Part shown: piece after piece, positions 20,701-32,594 of the stretch
Layout: the number at the start of each line of letters is the position of its first letter
Position numbering within the stretch: the stretch's first letter is position 1
Source: Microstegium vimineum
Taxonomy: Eukaryota; Streptophyta; Magnoliopsida; Poales; Poaceae
Direction of reading: 5' to 3'
Assembly: GCA_022036555.1 (NCBI GenBank)
Contig: CM039123.1
Coordinates: 15,536,326-15,600,325 of the forward strand
Length of the DNA stretch: 64,000 nucleotides
Position numbers and translations under genes: made by a program
The notes under the pieces: generated by a model
Seen by the model: only the letters and a program-made list of their open reading frames with translations
The model's database searches: none
What the model was told of the DNA's origin: nothing

Positions 20701-23700
20701 AAAAAATGCAAAACCGTTGGAGATGCTCTAACAAATGCATATCTCTTAGCTAATCAATTAACAGAGATAGGCGTTATGATGTCATCAGCCACCGTACACA
20801 AAGTTGCCAAAAGATTCATAACTTTTACATATGAAGTTGGATAAATATGAACAGTGGCGGATCTAGGATAAACATCCGAGGGGGGCTAAATAGTGAAGGT
20901 TTAGGGCTAGAGACATCCGAGGAGGGCTAAATAGTGAAGATTTAAGACTAGAATTAGAAATTAGCAGTAATTTAAGACTAATTATACAACTATTTAGAGG
21001 TAAATTCAAGCTCAAGGGGAGGCTCGAGCCCCCCAGCCCCCTGGATCCGCCCCTGAATATGAACTTTATATCAAAATTATAAAGCTCCACAAAGTCTAAA
21101 TCTTTGTAGTTTTAAAGTTTTTTTTGTAAAAAATTAATTTTAATTTCTCAGTTTTTGAAAGTCAAAATGTTGTTTGAACAACCTTTAGTGTCGACATGGT
21201 CAGACCAAAGTGTAGTTTAGAACTCTATAGTTGACAAATGCGTTCTCAAAACAAATAAAATCCCAAATATGTGTTTTGAATTTTAAAATTTTAATTTTAG
21301 AATTTCCAAACATGCTTGGATATTGACATGGACAATACCAAAGTTGTAGTGGTCGAGGTGATCTACATCTTTCTCGTTGAAAAGTGTTTTTTAAGTCATT
21401 AGAGTTGTTAAGCTTTTTAGATTTTGATATTCAAATTTTTAGACAATACAAAATGAAGTCATGTTTAATTGAAGTGGCCAACCAGATATAAAATTTTGTA
21501 TTTGAAACCTTTTCATTGGAGATCATTTAGTGGCTAAACTATTCAATATAATACTACTAAGTGTTCATACAAAATGATAGTATCATATACTCACTCACGA
21601 GAAGTGAGGTTGTAGTGCTAGCGTAGTGGTAGTGATGGTTTCGAACCCTACAAAATATTGTGTGATATATATTGTCTAGTTGTCAAAGTATATGTATTCA
21701 TTTCTTTCGCGTCAACCTTTACTATATTTCAAAGTGATAAGGTGGGTTGGAGAGAGGGAGGTCAAACGACAGTGCACAAAGGCTAGGCACGACTAGGGCA
21801 AGACGGGCCATGTTGACTCAAAAATGAAACTTAGTAACTACAAAGTAGTGTTCTCCACGTAACACAACAGAGATGCCAATAATCCAAATTCATCCCTCAA
21901 GCAGCACACTTGCATCTCCTTTGTTGCCAGCCCTCCACATTGATCATTGCCCCACCAACCCAACCTCCAACACTAGCGATGCCTCGGCATGCTGCTCACA
22001 AACTTCTGCCACCATTTCACAGTCCCAATCCTCCCTTCAAATTACTTTAGCAAGATTACCCTGCACAAACATGGGTCATCGCCACCATGCATGTCTATTA
22101 CTGTTGCACGTGCTCCACTTTGTCAACAACCAAACTGGCCATCCTCTAGATTAGTCTGCAGGTGAGAAACCCACCTAGAGTCTAAATCCACAAGCGCCCC
22201 AATGTTTTTCGATGGTTAACCATGGGGACAGCTTAAAATCTAAATGTGAAATACATCGAGTAGTAGCATCTTTCTCTTATGATCCTCATCAGCAACCCTC
22301 AACTACACGTTATTAAACTAATCCCTTCATGTCTAACACCATCAACACTTGCCACACAGCCTACTATAAGATTAATCTCCCATGGGCCATGACAACTTTG
22401 TTTCCATGCTGTGGCACACGCACACCCCACCCACACCCTCCCCAAACTTTTGAATCGCTATGGTGTGGGGCCCTATCCGCAATCCTTCCCACCACCCACT
22501 GACACCTCTATAGGCACATTTGCCACCAACCATCTAAGAACACAATGGCCTTCGTCCTACATCTATGGTCTTGTGGGGTGGGGAGAGAGAGAAATCCATC
22601 TTGAATCCATTCCAAAAGCACTATCAGTGTTGGAATGCCAACGACCATTGCAAGCTTTGCATTGTATGTGTACGAGAGGATAAATAATAATAAAGGTTGT
22701 TTGATTAGCAAGGAGATCTCACAATTAGCCAAAACATATCACCCTTTATCTGTACCTTTTAGGTTGTAGTATATAGTCCAAGTTAGAATCTTTAGCCACA
22801 TTATTTAGGGGCAGACCCAACAACAAATAGAGGGGCATCCATGTTTTCCCTCCTACTTGCTCCCCTCACTCTTCTTCTCCCACACTTCTTTCGTCCCGGT
22901 GTCCCCTTAGTTTAGTTTCATGAAGCGACAATTAGCCTCATCCCTTCTTATTTCAGATCCAACAGTAACTGGACATAATGCATAAAAATTATTTACAATA
23001 ATATGGAAATTAAATTATACAATTAACTTGTTTCTTCCAGATAGGGTTGTTCGCCCATAATTTTGGATCGCAGGAGCCTTCCACAAGTAGAGGGAGAAAA
23101 CATAGATTAGGACGGAAAAACAATGATCATTGGACAGAAGATGAAGTGAGACAACTTGTGAAGGGTGTATCTTTTCATGGTGTTGGAAAATGGAGCTATG
23201 TGAAGAGAAAATATTTCCATGCATCAATTCGAACATCGGCTCATTTGAAGGTATAAGACTATTAGTGATACATTGCACTATGTAGCAAATATATACCATC
23301 ATTATTGTATATTGTTATATATAAAACCTTTCAATTAATTATGTTGTCCAATTTTTATGATTAGGATAAGTGGAAGAACTTGGTCAAATCTTACAAGAAG
23401 GTTCTATTCTCTCAGACATTAATAGATTATATATATTTTGTCATTAGCATCACAATTACAATCGTTATACCTTTTAACTCTATAGGAAAATGGAAAAACA
23501 TTGTTGCATCTAGAGCAATCATTGATTGAACGTATTAAGGAGATAGATGCAAATGTCTCTTCTCCAAAGCAAAGCAACAGTGATGAGGATCGTCGAGCAC
23601 CAATCTCTCCTAACATCTCTTTGGTGTCATCACCTTCACTCCTTGTGCAATGGTCTACAATGAAGACTAGAACTAAGAAAGGTAGCATGCATAAATTGAA

Positions 23701-23740
23701 GAACAATAAAGAGGACACAACCATCAATACCCCAATTTGA
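17743..23740 (+). CDS. Telobox/TRF-like single-Myb protein, nine-exon host gene model
   Basis: Exons by GT-AG inspection: 17743-17776, 17946-18118, 18858-18948, 19255-19341, 19663-19683, 20099-20169, 23041-23250, 23365-23400 and 23486-23740 (TGA). All phases agree, giving 978 nt and 325 aa. The N-terminal part is Ser/Pro-rich, followed by acidic stretches (DEPMDDDLELLLAG; EIKDYIDPSMLAG). Residues about 186-240 form a Myb/SANT domain with the three expected tryptophans (HWTEDE, W190; GVGKW, W210; LKDKW, W232). LKDKWKNL resembles the plant telobox of telomere-repeat-binding proteins and is split by intron 7 after LK. The C-terminus (KTLLHLEQSLIERIKEI) is helical and then low-complexity. The likely role is a nuclear sequence-specific DNA-binding protein; actual telomere binding is untested. 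The exon 2 acceptor and exon 1 are the least certain parts. Confidence 0.78.
19476..19605. mobile_element. Stowaway MITE in intron 4
   Basis: A 130-bp element has ends reading CTTTCTTCGTCCCAAATTAT and, inverted, CTCTCTTTGTTTCAAATTGT, both leading into AAGACGTTTT. It is flanked by TA on both sides (19474-19475 and 19606-19607), the Tc1/mariner target duplication. Confidence 0.85.
20381..20728. mobile_element. Tourist-like (PIF/Harbinger) MITE in intron 6
   Basis: A 348-bp element has terminal inverted repeats GAGCATCTCCAACAGTTTTG and CAAAACCGTTGGAGATGCTC. A 3-bp duplication, TAA, lies at 20378-20380 and 20729-20731. There is no coding capacity. It sits in the large intron between exons 6 and 7 of the Myb gene. 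Confidence 0.9.
20852..21055. mobile_element. hAT-type MITE in intron 6
   Basis: A 204-bp element begins CAGTGGCGGATCTAGG and ends CTGGATCCGCCCCTG. A perfect 8-bp target duplication, AATATGAA, flanks it at 20844-20851 and 21056-21063, the length typical of the hAT superfamily. It lies about 120 bp from the Tourist element. Confidence 0.93.
21064..23040. other. Remainder of intron 6, no gene seen
   Basis: Nearly 2 kb of mixed sequence ends in the exon 7 acceptor TTCTTCCAG. Short frames at 21873-22154 and 22411-22683 are cysteine/proline-rich without recognisable domains. The length compared with the other introns suggests further old insertions that I cannot delimit. Confidence 0.5.
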
Positions 23741-24299
23741 TCATTGGAATGCCATATTTCGTGTGCATGGTTTCACTAGTCTTACCTAACATTGGAGGGT
23801 AGTCATCCATCATAAAATGGAAGTTCAACAGTAGTCGCAATGGTAGTGACATTGAGTAATGTAAACAACAATTTGGTTGAATTACATTTAAATTTGTATT
23901 GTGGTATATATTAATACTCTGCTATGTATTTAATCAGTGTGCATATATATAGCTTCTTGAATTGACAAATTTCTTGTTGTTAGATGGCATAACCTATGCT
24001 AGTTGGAAAATAGAGACCATAGATTATAAATAGAGTTTTAAGTTTCCTAATTCACCCACTTTTTAGACATCTTGGTCTTACTCTTGTCTCCAAAAACACC
24101 GAGTGATTTGTAGAGTCGTAAAGATGATTTATGGGGACAACAAAAGGAAAATAATCTATGTAAATCCATTTTATAAGATAAATCTCTTAAGGGGCGGTCT
24201 AACTTAGAAAATAGACTTGAAGCCCCAAAAGTACTATTATTGTGTTCATGTATATATACACAACTTAGGGTTTTAGATGCTCCTACACAACACCTTTAT
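23741..24299. other. 3' flank of the Myb gene
   Basis: AT-rich sequence following the stop codon probably includes the 3' untranslated region. No other gene or clear repeat is seen before the copia LTR region. Confidence 0.45.
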
Positions 24300-25959
24300 T
24301 TTTCGTTCACTGAAAGCATCTAGGCCTCAAGGTTTCAGTGATCTACGACAATGCAAGATTATTATATCTAATGTGTGTTTTGCTGAGGCAAATTGACGTT
24401 TGTTTTGCTGAGGCAAATTGAGTTAGGTCATAATGATGGTGATTGAATGGGCAAGAAATGGTTTTCATGCCCCTTGAAGATGGATATCGTTTCGGTTTTT
24501 TAAGGAAAGCGACAAGACATAGAATGATCTAGGTCTAAGTGTTAGATGGAGTTGGGAGACATTTAGAGTAGATTAGGTTCTTGTTTTACCTTCGACCATA
24601 CTATTAAGAGGGGCTTGGAACGGGTAGCTTGACTTAGGTGAGTCTCATGTAGTAGGTGTGGTGCACATTTTGTCTAACATAGCCCTAAATGACCCGAGGT
24701 TGGCCCTAAGATCAATTGGAACAACTTATGTTTTCGACGAAACTCAATTCAGAGTTGTTTCATGGGTTTTAGGGGCACCGGACATTGGTGCAACTAGCAT
24801 CGAATGCGTCCGATACATTCAAAGTGCCAAGGTTTGGCATCGGATCCACCCCCAAAGAGGCAACGAATGCATCCTGTGCTCTCAGTGAGTGCTCGAGTGC
24901 GCATCGGACGTTGGCATCGGATGATGGGTCCCCCAGTGGGATGCGTCCGGTGAGTAGAGTCCAATGCATTCCTAGTAAGGTCTCAGAGGCACTGGACGTG
25001 TCTGGTGGCTAGGAACCAGACGCACCCTAGTGTTCGGTGACCTATGAGTCTGGTTCTAGTGAGTGCACAGTAGCACTAGACGCGTCCGGTGTAGGGGCAT
25101 CGGAGCATCCGATGCTCACTAAATTTGAACAGTAACTAGCCATTGGGCTGGCACCGAACGCATCCAGTGCTCCACACCAGAGTGTCCGGTGGTCATTAAA
25201 AATGAAGAAATCATGCCCAACGGGTATGTTTGAGGTGGGGGTATTTATACCCCTTCCCTTTCTTCTCTGTTTCCTTTGCTCATTCCATGAGCTAAGATAC
25301 ACTTGGAGAGTGTGAGAGAGAGCAAGAGCCCTAGTGAGGAGTTAAGTTTCACTAATCCCTTGATTAGATCCATCATTAGTGTGTAGAGAGGAACAAGTGT
25401 GCATCCACTCACCTCATGAGACTTGTGTGAGTCAAGTGAGAGTTCTATCTTGTTACTCTTGGTGATCGACAACACCTAGATGGTTTCGTGGCGATCGAAG
25501 GCATGGTGACCATCTAGAGGAAATTGTGGATGGACCAACTCTACATTTGATCAGTTGTAGGCAATTCACCGAGCTAGAGCAGCAAAAAATCAGCCCATAG
25601 AGAGCACTTGATCCTTGCATGGATCACTAGGGAGCAATATTCTTGCATGGGTGCTCAACGAGGACTAGTGGGAGTGTCGACTCCTCGATACCTTGGGAAA
25701 ACATTGACGCATCACTTCCTTCTTCTTTCTCCCTCTCTTGCAATTACTTTCAAGCTTTACTTTCATTGTTCATGTTTCATACTTGATCATGCTTGATTAG
25801 AATTGCATACGGTGTTTGCTTTGCTTAGTTACATTCCTAGCATATTTTCAGACTTGTAGGCACTAGGGGGCAATTATTAATTGATTAGGTTTTAAATTTT
25901 GCTTAGAAATTTAAAAGAAGCCCAATTCACCCCCCCTCTTGGGCATCTTGATCCTTTCA
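24300..25959 (+). repeat. 5' LTR of a SIRE-style copia element (left border unresolved)
   Basis: The right border is clear: CACCCCCCCTCTTGGGCATC, then TTGATCCTTTCA at 25959, immediately followed by the primer-binding site. The middle (24.77-25.2 kb) is dense in ACCGGAC / GCGTCCGGTG motifs, common in grass copia LTRs. A 20-bp-scale direct repeat, TTTGCTGAGGCAAATTGA, occurs twice near 24380-24420. I cannot place the starting TG confidently; 24300 is a rough guess. Confidence 0.6.
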
Positions 25960-25974
25960 ATTGGTATCGGAGCC
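25960..25974 (+). promoter_or_regulatory. Copia primer-binding site
   Basis: TTGGTATCGGAGCC directly after the LTR is the usual copia tRNA-Met-type site (TGGTATCAGAGC) with one substitution. Confidence 0.85.
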
Positions 25975-26011
25975 TTGTGCTCTTAAATTAAGTTTCACCG
26001 CCTAGAGCAAG

Positions 26012-28785
26012 ATGACTCAAGGGGATGGACTACCACCCTTCTTTGAAGGAGATGACTTTTGGTATTGGAAAGTTCGTATGAAGGCTTACTTAGAGGTCGT
26101 TGATGTTTGTGTTCTCAAATCTACCACCATTGGAGCTAGTCCATTTGGTGATGACATGTTTTATGAGAAGTGGAATGCAAAGGCCAAGAACATTCTTTTT
26201 AGGGGCATTTGCAAGGAGGTTTTCAACCGTGTGCATAATGCCAAAGATGCACATGAGTTGTGGACCACCATTTGTGATCTTCATGAAGGCACAAGGAGTG
26301 AGCGTGAGGAGCGCTATCATTTGGTTATTGCTAAAATGAATTCATTTACCATGCTTCCAAATGAAAATGCAAACGAGATGTACTCACGTCTTAATGTTCT
26401 TGTAGAGGAACTCAATGGTCTTGGTCTCACTCAAATGCAACCCTCCGATGTGGTGAGGAAGATATTGTGTGTGCTTCCAATTGACAAATATGGCCACATC
26501 ATCATCATTCTTTACAAAGGAGATCTCTCAAGTGCAACTCCAACTCAAATCTTGGGGAAGATCAATGCCCATGAGATGTATATGCACATGAACCCAAGGA
26601 TGACTCATCCTCCTCCAACAAGAAGAAGGACTTGTCTTTCAAAGCAAGGAAAGAGAAGTTTAAAGCTCAAGTGGTCATTGAAAGCTCAAGTGAAGATGAG
26701 GATGATTCAAACATTGCTCTCATGTTGAATAAGACTACCAAGATGTTGAAGAAGCTCAACAAGAATGGTGTCAAGTTTGACTCAAGGAAGAAGAACTTCA
26801 CAAGTAGCAAGAGGAAGCCAATATCCAAGATGGATTGCTACAATTTTGGAGAGCTTGGTCACCTTTCCCATCAATGTACCAAGCCCAAGAAATACATGTT
26901 CAAGAAAAAAATACAAGAATGGGAAGGGTGCATATGATGATTCAAGTGACAATGAGAAGAAAGTTGAGAAGCCATACAAGAAGAAGGATGGATACAAGAA
27001 GTTCACTCATCAAAAGAAGAAGAATGGCAAGGCCTACATTGTGGAAGATTGGCTCACTAACATTGAAAGCTCAAGTGGGTCTTCCAATGATGATAGTAAT
27101 GATGAGAAGGTGGCTGCTCTAGTCGTTGGGTCTACATTTCCTACACCACCTCCAACGCCATTATCTTCATCCTCTACACGCCTATGCCTCATGGCCAAGG
27201 GTGATCGGAAGATACAAAGTGAGGATGAGGGGAGTCATAGTGATAGTGATGGGGAGTTTGAAGCCCCTTCCTTTGATGAGCTTGCTAAGTTGATAAGAAA
27301 ATACACAAAAATAAAAAGGAAGACTAGGGCTAAAAATGACACACTTAAGGAAGAAAATGATTCTTTGCTTGCTAAACTTGATGTAGCTTCCAATGCTAGT
27401 GATGAGCTAAAAGTTGAGAACAAATCTATGTCATCCATCACTATGGAGCTCAAATCCTGTCTCAAAGAGCTTAAAGAGAAACATGATAAGCTAGTGAGGA
27501 CATCCCAAGAGCTTAGAAATAGACATAACTTGCTAGTAGAAGAGTACACCACCATTAAGTTCAACTATGATACTCTTCTAATTGCTAATGAATCAAGTGT
27601 GACATAGCAACTTTGTGTGATGATTTGTTGGATGAGTCAAGTGTAAGGGCAAGGAGGTAGTTGTGGCTGATAACTATGATGACTATATCAAGATGAAGAA
27701 TGAGAATGAGAAGTTCAAGAGTGATCTTGCAAAGCTATCCTCCTCCATGTCAATAGTGATTAAAATTCAAGATGAAGACGATGATGTATCACTAGATCTT
27801 GATTTCCTTACAGAGGAGAAGAAGAGATTAAAGATTGAGAAGAATGACCTTGCTATTGGATTCGAGAAATTCACGAAGGGCCATAACCTCCAAAATGAGC
27901 TCCTCATGAACACTGTCATGAAGAATGACAAGATGGCAATTGGTTACAAGGAGAATCAAGTAAAGAAGGTTAAGGCTAAGATCATGGCAAAGCAATACTA
28001 TCAAGCCAAGTACTATTATCAAGAGAAGCCAAAGCCCAAGCCTAGAAGGTGCTTTGAGTGTGGACAAGTTGTTCATTTGGCATATTATTGCACTATCCCA
28101 CCTCCTCAAGCCTTGCCTAAGCACTCAAGACCCTTTGCTTACAATGCTCATTACATCATCAAGAAGGATGCTAAGGGGAAACCACAAGTAGTGTTTCTAG
28201 GACCTCCAATAAAGAATAGGCCTAGAGCTCTATGGGTTGCAAAGTCACTAGTGAACAAGGCAATGGGACCCTATCAAGTGTGGGTTCCCAAAAAACAAGC
28301 TTGACTCCTTGTATGTGTGTAGGTGAACTACAAGAACGGTGGAAGCCATTGGGTCATTGATAGTGCTTACACTCAACATAACCGGTCACCCCCAACCTTG
28401 GATATTCACCTCACTTGATGAAGATGTGGACAATCAAGACAAGATTACATTTGGGGATAATTCAAAGGGCAAAATTTAAGGTCTAGGAAAAGTGGCTATC
28501 TCTAATTATCCTTCAATATCCAATGTCTTGCTAGTTGTATCTCTAAGCTTCAATTTGCTCTTGGTTAGTCAACTATGTGATCTTGGTTTACAATGTCTCT
28601 TCACTCCTAATGTGGTGGTTGTGTACAAGACTTATGATAGTCAAGTGATCTTCAAAGGCTTTAGACACTACAATCTCTATCTAGTGGACTTCACTTCCAA
28701 TTATGCCAATTTACGAACTTGCTTGTTCATTAAGTCATCTCTTGGTTGGTTGTGTCAAAGAAAACTTGCACATGTTGGTATAAGC
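26012..28785 (+). pseudogene. Copia gag-pol, frameshifted and truncated before the integrase core
   Basis: The start at 26012 gives a typical Gag N-terminus (DFWYWKVRMKAYLE). A shift near 26600 moves the reading to another frame, then back near 26900. The first zinc knuckle has lost a cysteine (CYNFGELGHLSHQC). Coiled-coil sequence follows to 27607, then a further frame (27663-28304) with a second knuckle (CFECGQVVHLAYYC) and a conserved C-terminus. The protease region at about 28350 reads WVIDSAYTQH, so the usual DSG is altered to DSA. GAG-pre-integrase sequence (KLAHVGIST) ends near 28785, where the sequence jumps into another element. RT, RNase H, the integrase core and the 3' LTR are missing. 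The Gag with long coiled coil and two knuckles suits the SIRE/Maximus lineage. Confidence 0.85.
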
Positions 28786-28802
28786 ACCCTATTTCATCGA
28801 CA

Positions 28803-28822
28803 GTTGGCGCGCCAGGTAGGGG
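28803..28822 (+). promoter_or_regulatory. Gypsy primer-binding site
   Basis: TTGGCGCGCCAGGTAGGGG lies within three bases of the residual LTR end. The starting TGG and position are those of a tRNA primer-binding site. Confidence 0.75.
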
Positions 28823-28859
28823 GTGTGTGCCATGACTCCATGGTTCATCAAGCGATCAT

Positions 28860-30440
28860 CTTCCCCGTCGACGGACCTCGTCATCGATCTTCGCCATCGA
28901 TCCCGTCGGCGGCCATCATCGCCCATTGACGTCGATCCTATCGGCGGCCCTCGTTGCTCCTCATCGTCGATCCTGTCGGCGCCCCTCGTCGCTCCTCGCC
29001 GTTGATCCTATCAGCGGCCCTCATCGCCCGTTGCCGCCGACCATGTTGGTGGTCCTCATCATTCTTCGCCGCTAACCACGTCGGCGACCCTCGTCGTTCT
29101 TTGCTGCCGACCTCGTCGATGGCCCTCGTCGCTCTTCGTCATTGATCCCATCGGCGGCCCTCATCGTTTTTCGCCGTCGACCCCGTCGGCGGCCCTCGTC
29201 GCTCTTCGCCATCGATCCTGTCGGCGGCCCTCATCGTTCTTCGCCGCCGACCTCATCGGCGGACCTCGTAATCCTTCACCGCCGATCCCGTCGACGACCC
29301 CTCATCCTCCCTCGTTGTCGATCCCATCGGCGACCCTCATCGTCCCTCTCTGTTGATTCCGTCGGTGGACCTCGTCATTCTTCACCGCCGACCATGTCGA
29401 CGGCCCTTGTTGCTCTTCGCCATCGATGCCATCGGCGGCCCTGGTCGCTCCTCGCCGCCGACCACATCGACGGCACTCGTTCCTCTTCGTCATCGATCCC
29501 GTCGGCGGCCTTGGTAGCTCCTCGCCGCCGATCCCATCGACGGCCCTCGTCATTCTTTGCAACCGATCTCGTCGACGGCCATCGTTGTCCCTCACCATCG
29601 ATCCCGAGGGCGGCCCTCGTCATCCTTTGCCGCCGATCCCGTCGACGGCGCCTGGTCACTCCTCGCCGCCGATCCCGTCGACGGCCCTCGTCGTTCTTCG
29701 CCGTTGATCACGTCGATGGCCATCATCGTCCCTCGCCATTGATTTTGTCGGTGGCCCTCGTCGTTCTTCACCGCTGACCACGTCGACGAACCTCGTCTCT
29801 CTTCGCTGTCGATCCCATCGGCGGCCCTAGTCGCTCCTCGCCGCCGATCCTATCGACAACCCTCGTCGTTCTTCTCCGCTAACCACGTCGACGGACCTCA
29901 TCGCTCTTCGTCGACGATCCCGTCGGTGGCCCTGGTTGCTCCTCGCCGCCGATCCCATCGATGACCCTCGTCGTTCTTCGCCACCGATCTCGTCGACAAC
30001 CATCGTCGTCCCTCGCCGTCGATCCCATTGGTGGCCATCGTCATCCTTCGCCGCCGATCCCGTCGATGGCCCCTGGTCGCTCCTCACCACCGATCCTGTC
30101 GATGGCTCTCGTCGTTCTTCACCGCCGATCGCGTCGATGGCCATCGTTGTCCCTCGCCGTCGATCCCGTTGGCAACCCTCGTCATCCTTTGTTGACGATC
30201 CTGTCGACAGCCCCTCGTCATCCCTCGCCGTCAATCCCGTCAGCGGCCCTCATCATCCCTCGCCGTCGATTCCATCGACGGCCCTCGTCGTCCTTCGCCA
30301 CCGATCCCGTTGACGGCCATCGTCGTCCTTCACCGCCGATCCCTCGTCAACGGCCCTTGTGGTTCCTGGCCACTAATCTCATGGACGACCCTCGTCATCC
30401 TTCGCTGCGAACCTCGTCGACAGTACTCGCCGCCGACTTC
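28860..30440. repeat. 35-bp minisatellite, about 44 copies
   Basis: A unit close to GATCCCGTCGACGGCCCTCG followed by TCGTTCTTCGCCGCC repeats with a 35-bp period and moderate divergence. Because 35 is not a multiple of three, the array stays open in several frames and yields long Ser/Arg/Pro-rich artefact frames on both strands. It occupies the leader of the gypsy derivative. Confidence 0.9.
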
Positions 30441-30839
30441 GTCGTCCCTCGTTGCCATGGCTCGCCCCGTTGCCGGCCTCGCCGTCGACTCGCCACCGTC
30501 CTCTTCATCCCTCATCAATGGCCCTCGTCCCTTGTCAACCACAAGCCTCGTCCCTTATCATCCCTCATCAACGACACACCGCGACCCTCATCGCCGACCT
30601 CGTGGACATCCCTCGACGACATCCCTCATCGCCAACTCGTCATGATGTTCGACGCCCACTCCAAAACACTCTCAGCATTCGACGACCACTCAAAAGCGCT
30701 CTCAACATTTGGCAGCCTCTCCAAAACGCTCTCAAAGCGTTCGACGACCTCTCCAAAATGCTTTAAGGCATTCTCGCCAAACAGTCTGGCTATAACCAGA
30801 AAGCCGCCGATTCTGGCCTAACGTCTAAGTCATAAGCAT

Positions 30840-31455
30840 GGAGACGTAGCTTCCCTACATGTGCTAAATGAGTGAGGCAGTTACCAGGTGCAACACCGAC
30901 CCAGGGGGAGATCGGCTGACACCCCCTATGGTCTGTGGGCCCTGCCTTCATCTTCTAGAACATGCCCCACTGCTCAGGGACCAAGTGAGGGGTTGGTGGG
31001 CCCTATGGGTGGTCGGCTGACCCCCTCTTGGGGTCTCTGGCCCACCCCGGCCTTCTAGATGTTGGTCCCACTTGTCATGTGAGTTGGTTGTTTGTTCTGA
31101 GATAATTGTCATGTTGATCTCCTTGATGTGGGGCCATGGATCCATGTGATTTGCATTTGAGCTGTTGGGATAAAGCACAAGTTGATCAGAGGGTTGAAAG
31201 TCACTAAGGGGTGGTTCTCCTGGATCATGGAAAAATGGGAGAGCTGGTGGGCCCTATAGGGGATCGGCCAACCCCCTATGTGGGTCCACCTAGCTCTCCT
31301 TTGCTCCATTTCTTCAAATATGCATCAAATACTTCATGGACATGTGGAACTTGTTATTTTATAAAGTATGCTCATGATGTGATTGTTTATCCTTGATCCT
31401 AAGGTTGTTGGCAACATTTTGGTTATATCAAAGTGTATCATTCTTGGTGCCAACA
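30840..31455. other. Segment with repeated GGTCGGCTGACCCCCT motifs
   Basis: Within this block GATCGGCTGACACCCCCTAT, GGTCGGCTGACCCCCTCTTG and GATCGGCCAACCCCCTATG each lie beside GTGGGCCC-type motifs; a fourth related copy lies at about 32600-32640. The CTCGTCGTCGAC-type sequence of the surrounding element resumes at about 31456, so this may be an insertion, but no target duplication is resolved. Confidence 0.35.
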
Positions 31456-32192
31456 GCTCCTCGTCGTCGACTATAGTCTCGGGGACTGCCCTCATTGCCG
31501 ACTCATCAACCTTCGTCGCCGACCTCATCCACCCTCGTTGTCGAGTCCTCCGTCTTGTCCTATGAGTTGGCTCGGGGACTACGTCTCGGGAACTGTGTCA
31601 ACCATAGTGATCTCTTCGTCAACAAAGCTTGATCCTGCTACAAGGACCAATCTGATCCTTACAGCAGGCTCGGGGACTACATGTACTCACATTACTTTTT
31701 CAAATGACTATGATTTTTTCTAGATATTCTACAACTCGGCACCATGTGTCTACTACACCTACTACCAAGCTCGGGGACTAAGTGGATACACTTCACCTCG
31801 CAGTGAATGTATTTGCTCTACTTCGACGACGCTAGGGAGTTCTCCAAAAAGGACTTGTACAAACATCTACTAGGACCTTGCTATTTCTTATAGTCTTGCA
31901 AGCTCCGAGTGGATACACTTCACCAAGAAGAAGTTATTTCAATTTTTTTCTCTAGCACGTCACATCCTCCTGACAAGCAGTTGTAGACCTACGACGAGGC
32001 GACCTGCTCGCTAACCAAGCTCTGATGGTTCCTACCAGTTTGACCTGGTCAGAAAGCTTCTCTGAACTACATCGTCACTAGGCCACCTGGTCGGAGATCT
32101 TCGACAATACTGATAAAGGAAGGCGACCAGGCCACATCTCCTCGGAAGGCTTCAGGGCAGCTCGCCAGAAGGATACAACGTGCTCGGGGACT

Positions 32193-32594
32193 TGTTGGGG
32201 ATAGGACCCCCATATACCCTCGTGGCTATACATGGGCCACACCATCAGAGGTGGCCCAACCCACAAGATGAAGACGTGCGGCACACGACATGCACCGCAC
32301 AAATAGTACCATATTGGCTACTTTACTTGTAACTTTGTCCCTTTGGCATATATAATGAGGGGCAGGGACCCCCCCAAAACACATCTCATCATATCTTGTA
32401 ACTTATCTCTTAGATCAATATAGCCACCAGAACACAGGACGTAGGGTATTATGGCGATTTGCCGGCCTGAACCAGTATAAATCGTCGTGTCTACGCTCTC
32501 TGTATTACGCTTGACCGCCGTCGCCACACCTCCGCCTACATTCTACTACCGTAGGGTACCCCCTTGGTAGACTGCGACGCATATTTCGTTGACA
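32193..32594 (+). repeat. 3' LTR of the non-coding gypsy derivative (402 bp)
   Basis: It starts TGTTGGGGATAGGACCCCC directly after a CTCGGGGACT polypurine-type tract and ends TTCGTTGACA. A CATATATAATG TATA-like box lies near 32346. Confidence 0.8.

Larger units (their letters stand above)
28786..32594 (+). mobile_element. Non-coding Ty3/gypsy derivative (LARD-like) with truncated 5' LTR
   Basis: Only about the last 15 bp of a 5' LTR remain (TATTTCATCGACA, ending near 28800), matching the end of the 3' LTR (TATTTCGTTGACA, ending 32594). A gypsy-type primer-binding site (TTGGCGCGCCAGGTAGGGG) follows at once. The interior has no gag or pol. It consists of a minisatellite (28.86-30.44 kb), a region of CTCGGGGACTA repeats (31.45-32.19 kb) typical of Tat-lineage 3' regions, and a complete 402-bp 3' LTR. 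It depends on proteins from another element. Confidence 0.75.

Noticed and set aside
26012..28785. Autonomous copia element
   Set aside because: Several frameshifts, damaged knuckle and protease motif, and no RT, integrase core or 3' LTR.
28823..30821. Several long Ser/Arg/Pro-rich frames on both strands
   Set aside because: Produced by the 35-bp minisatellite; same peptide style in several frames and no conserved domain.
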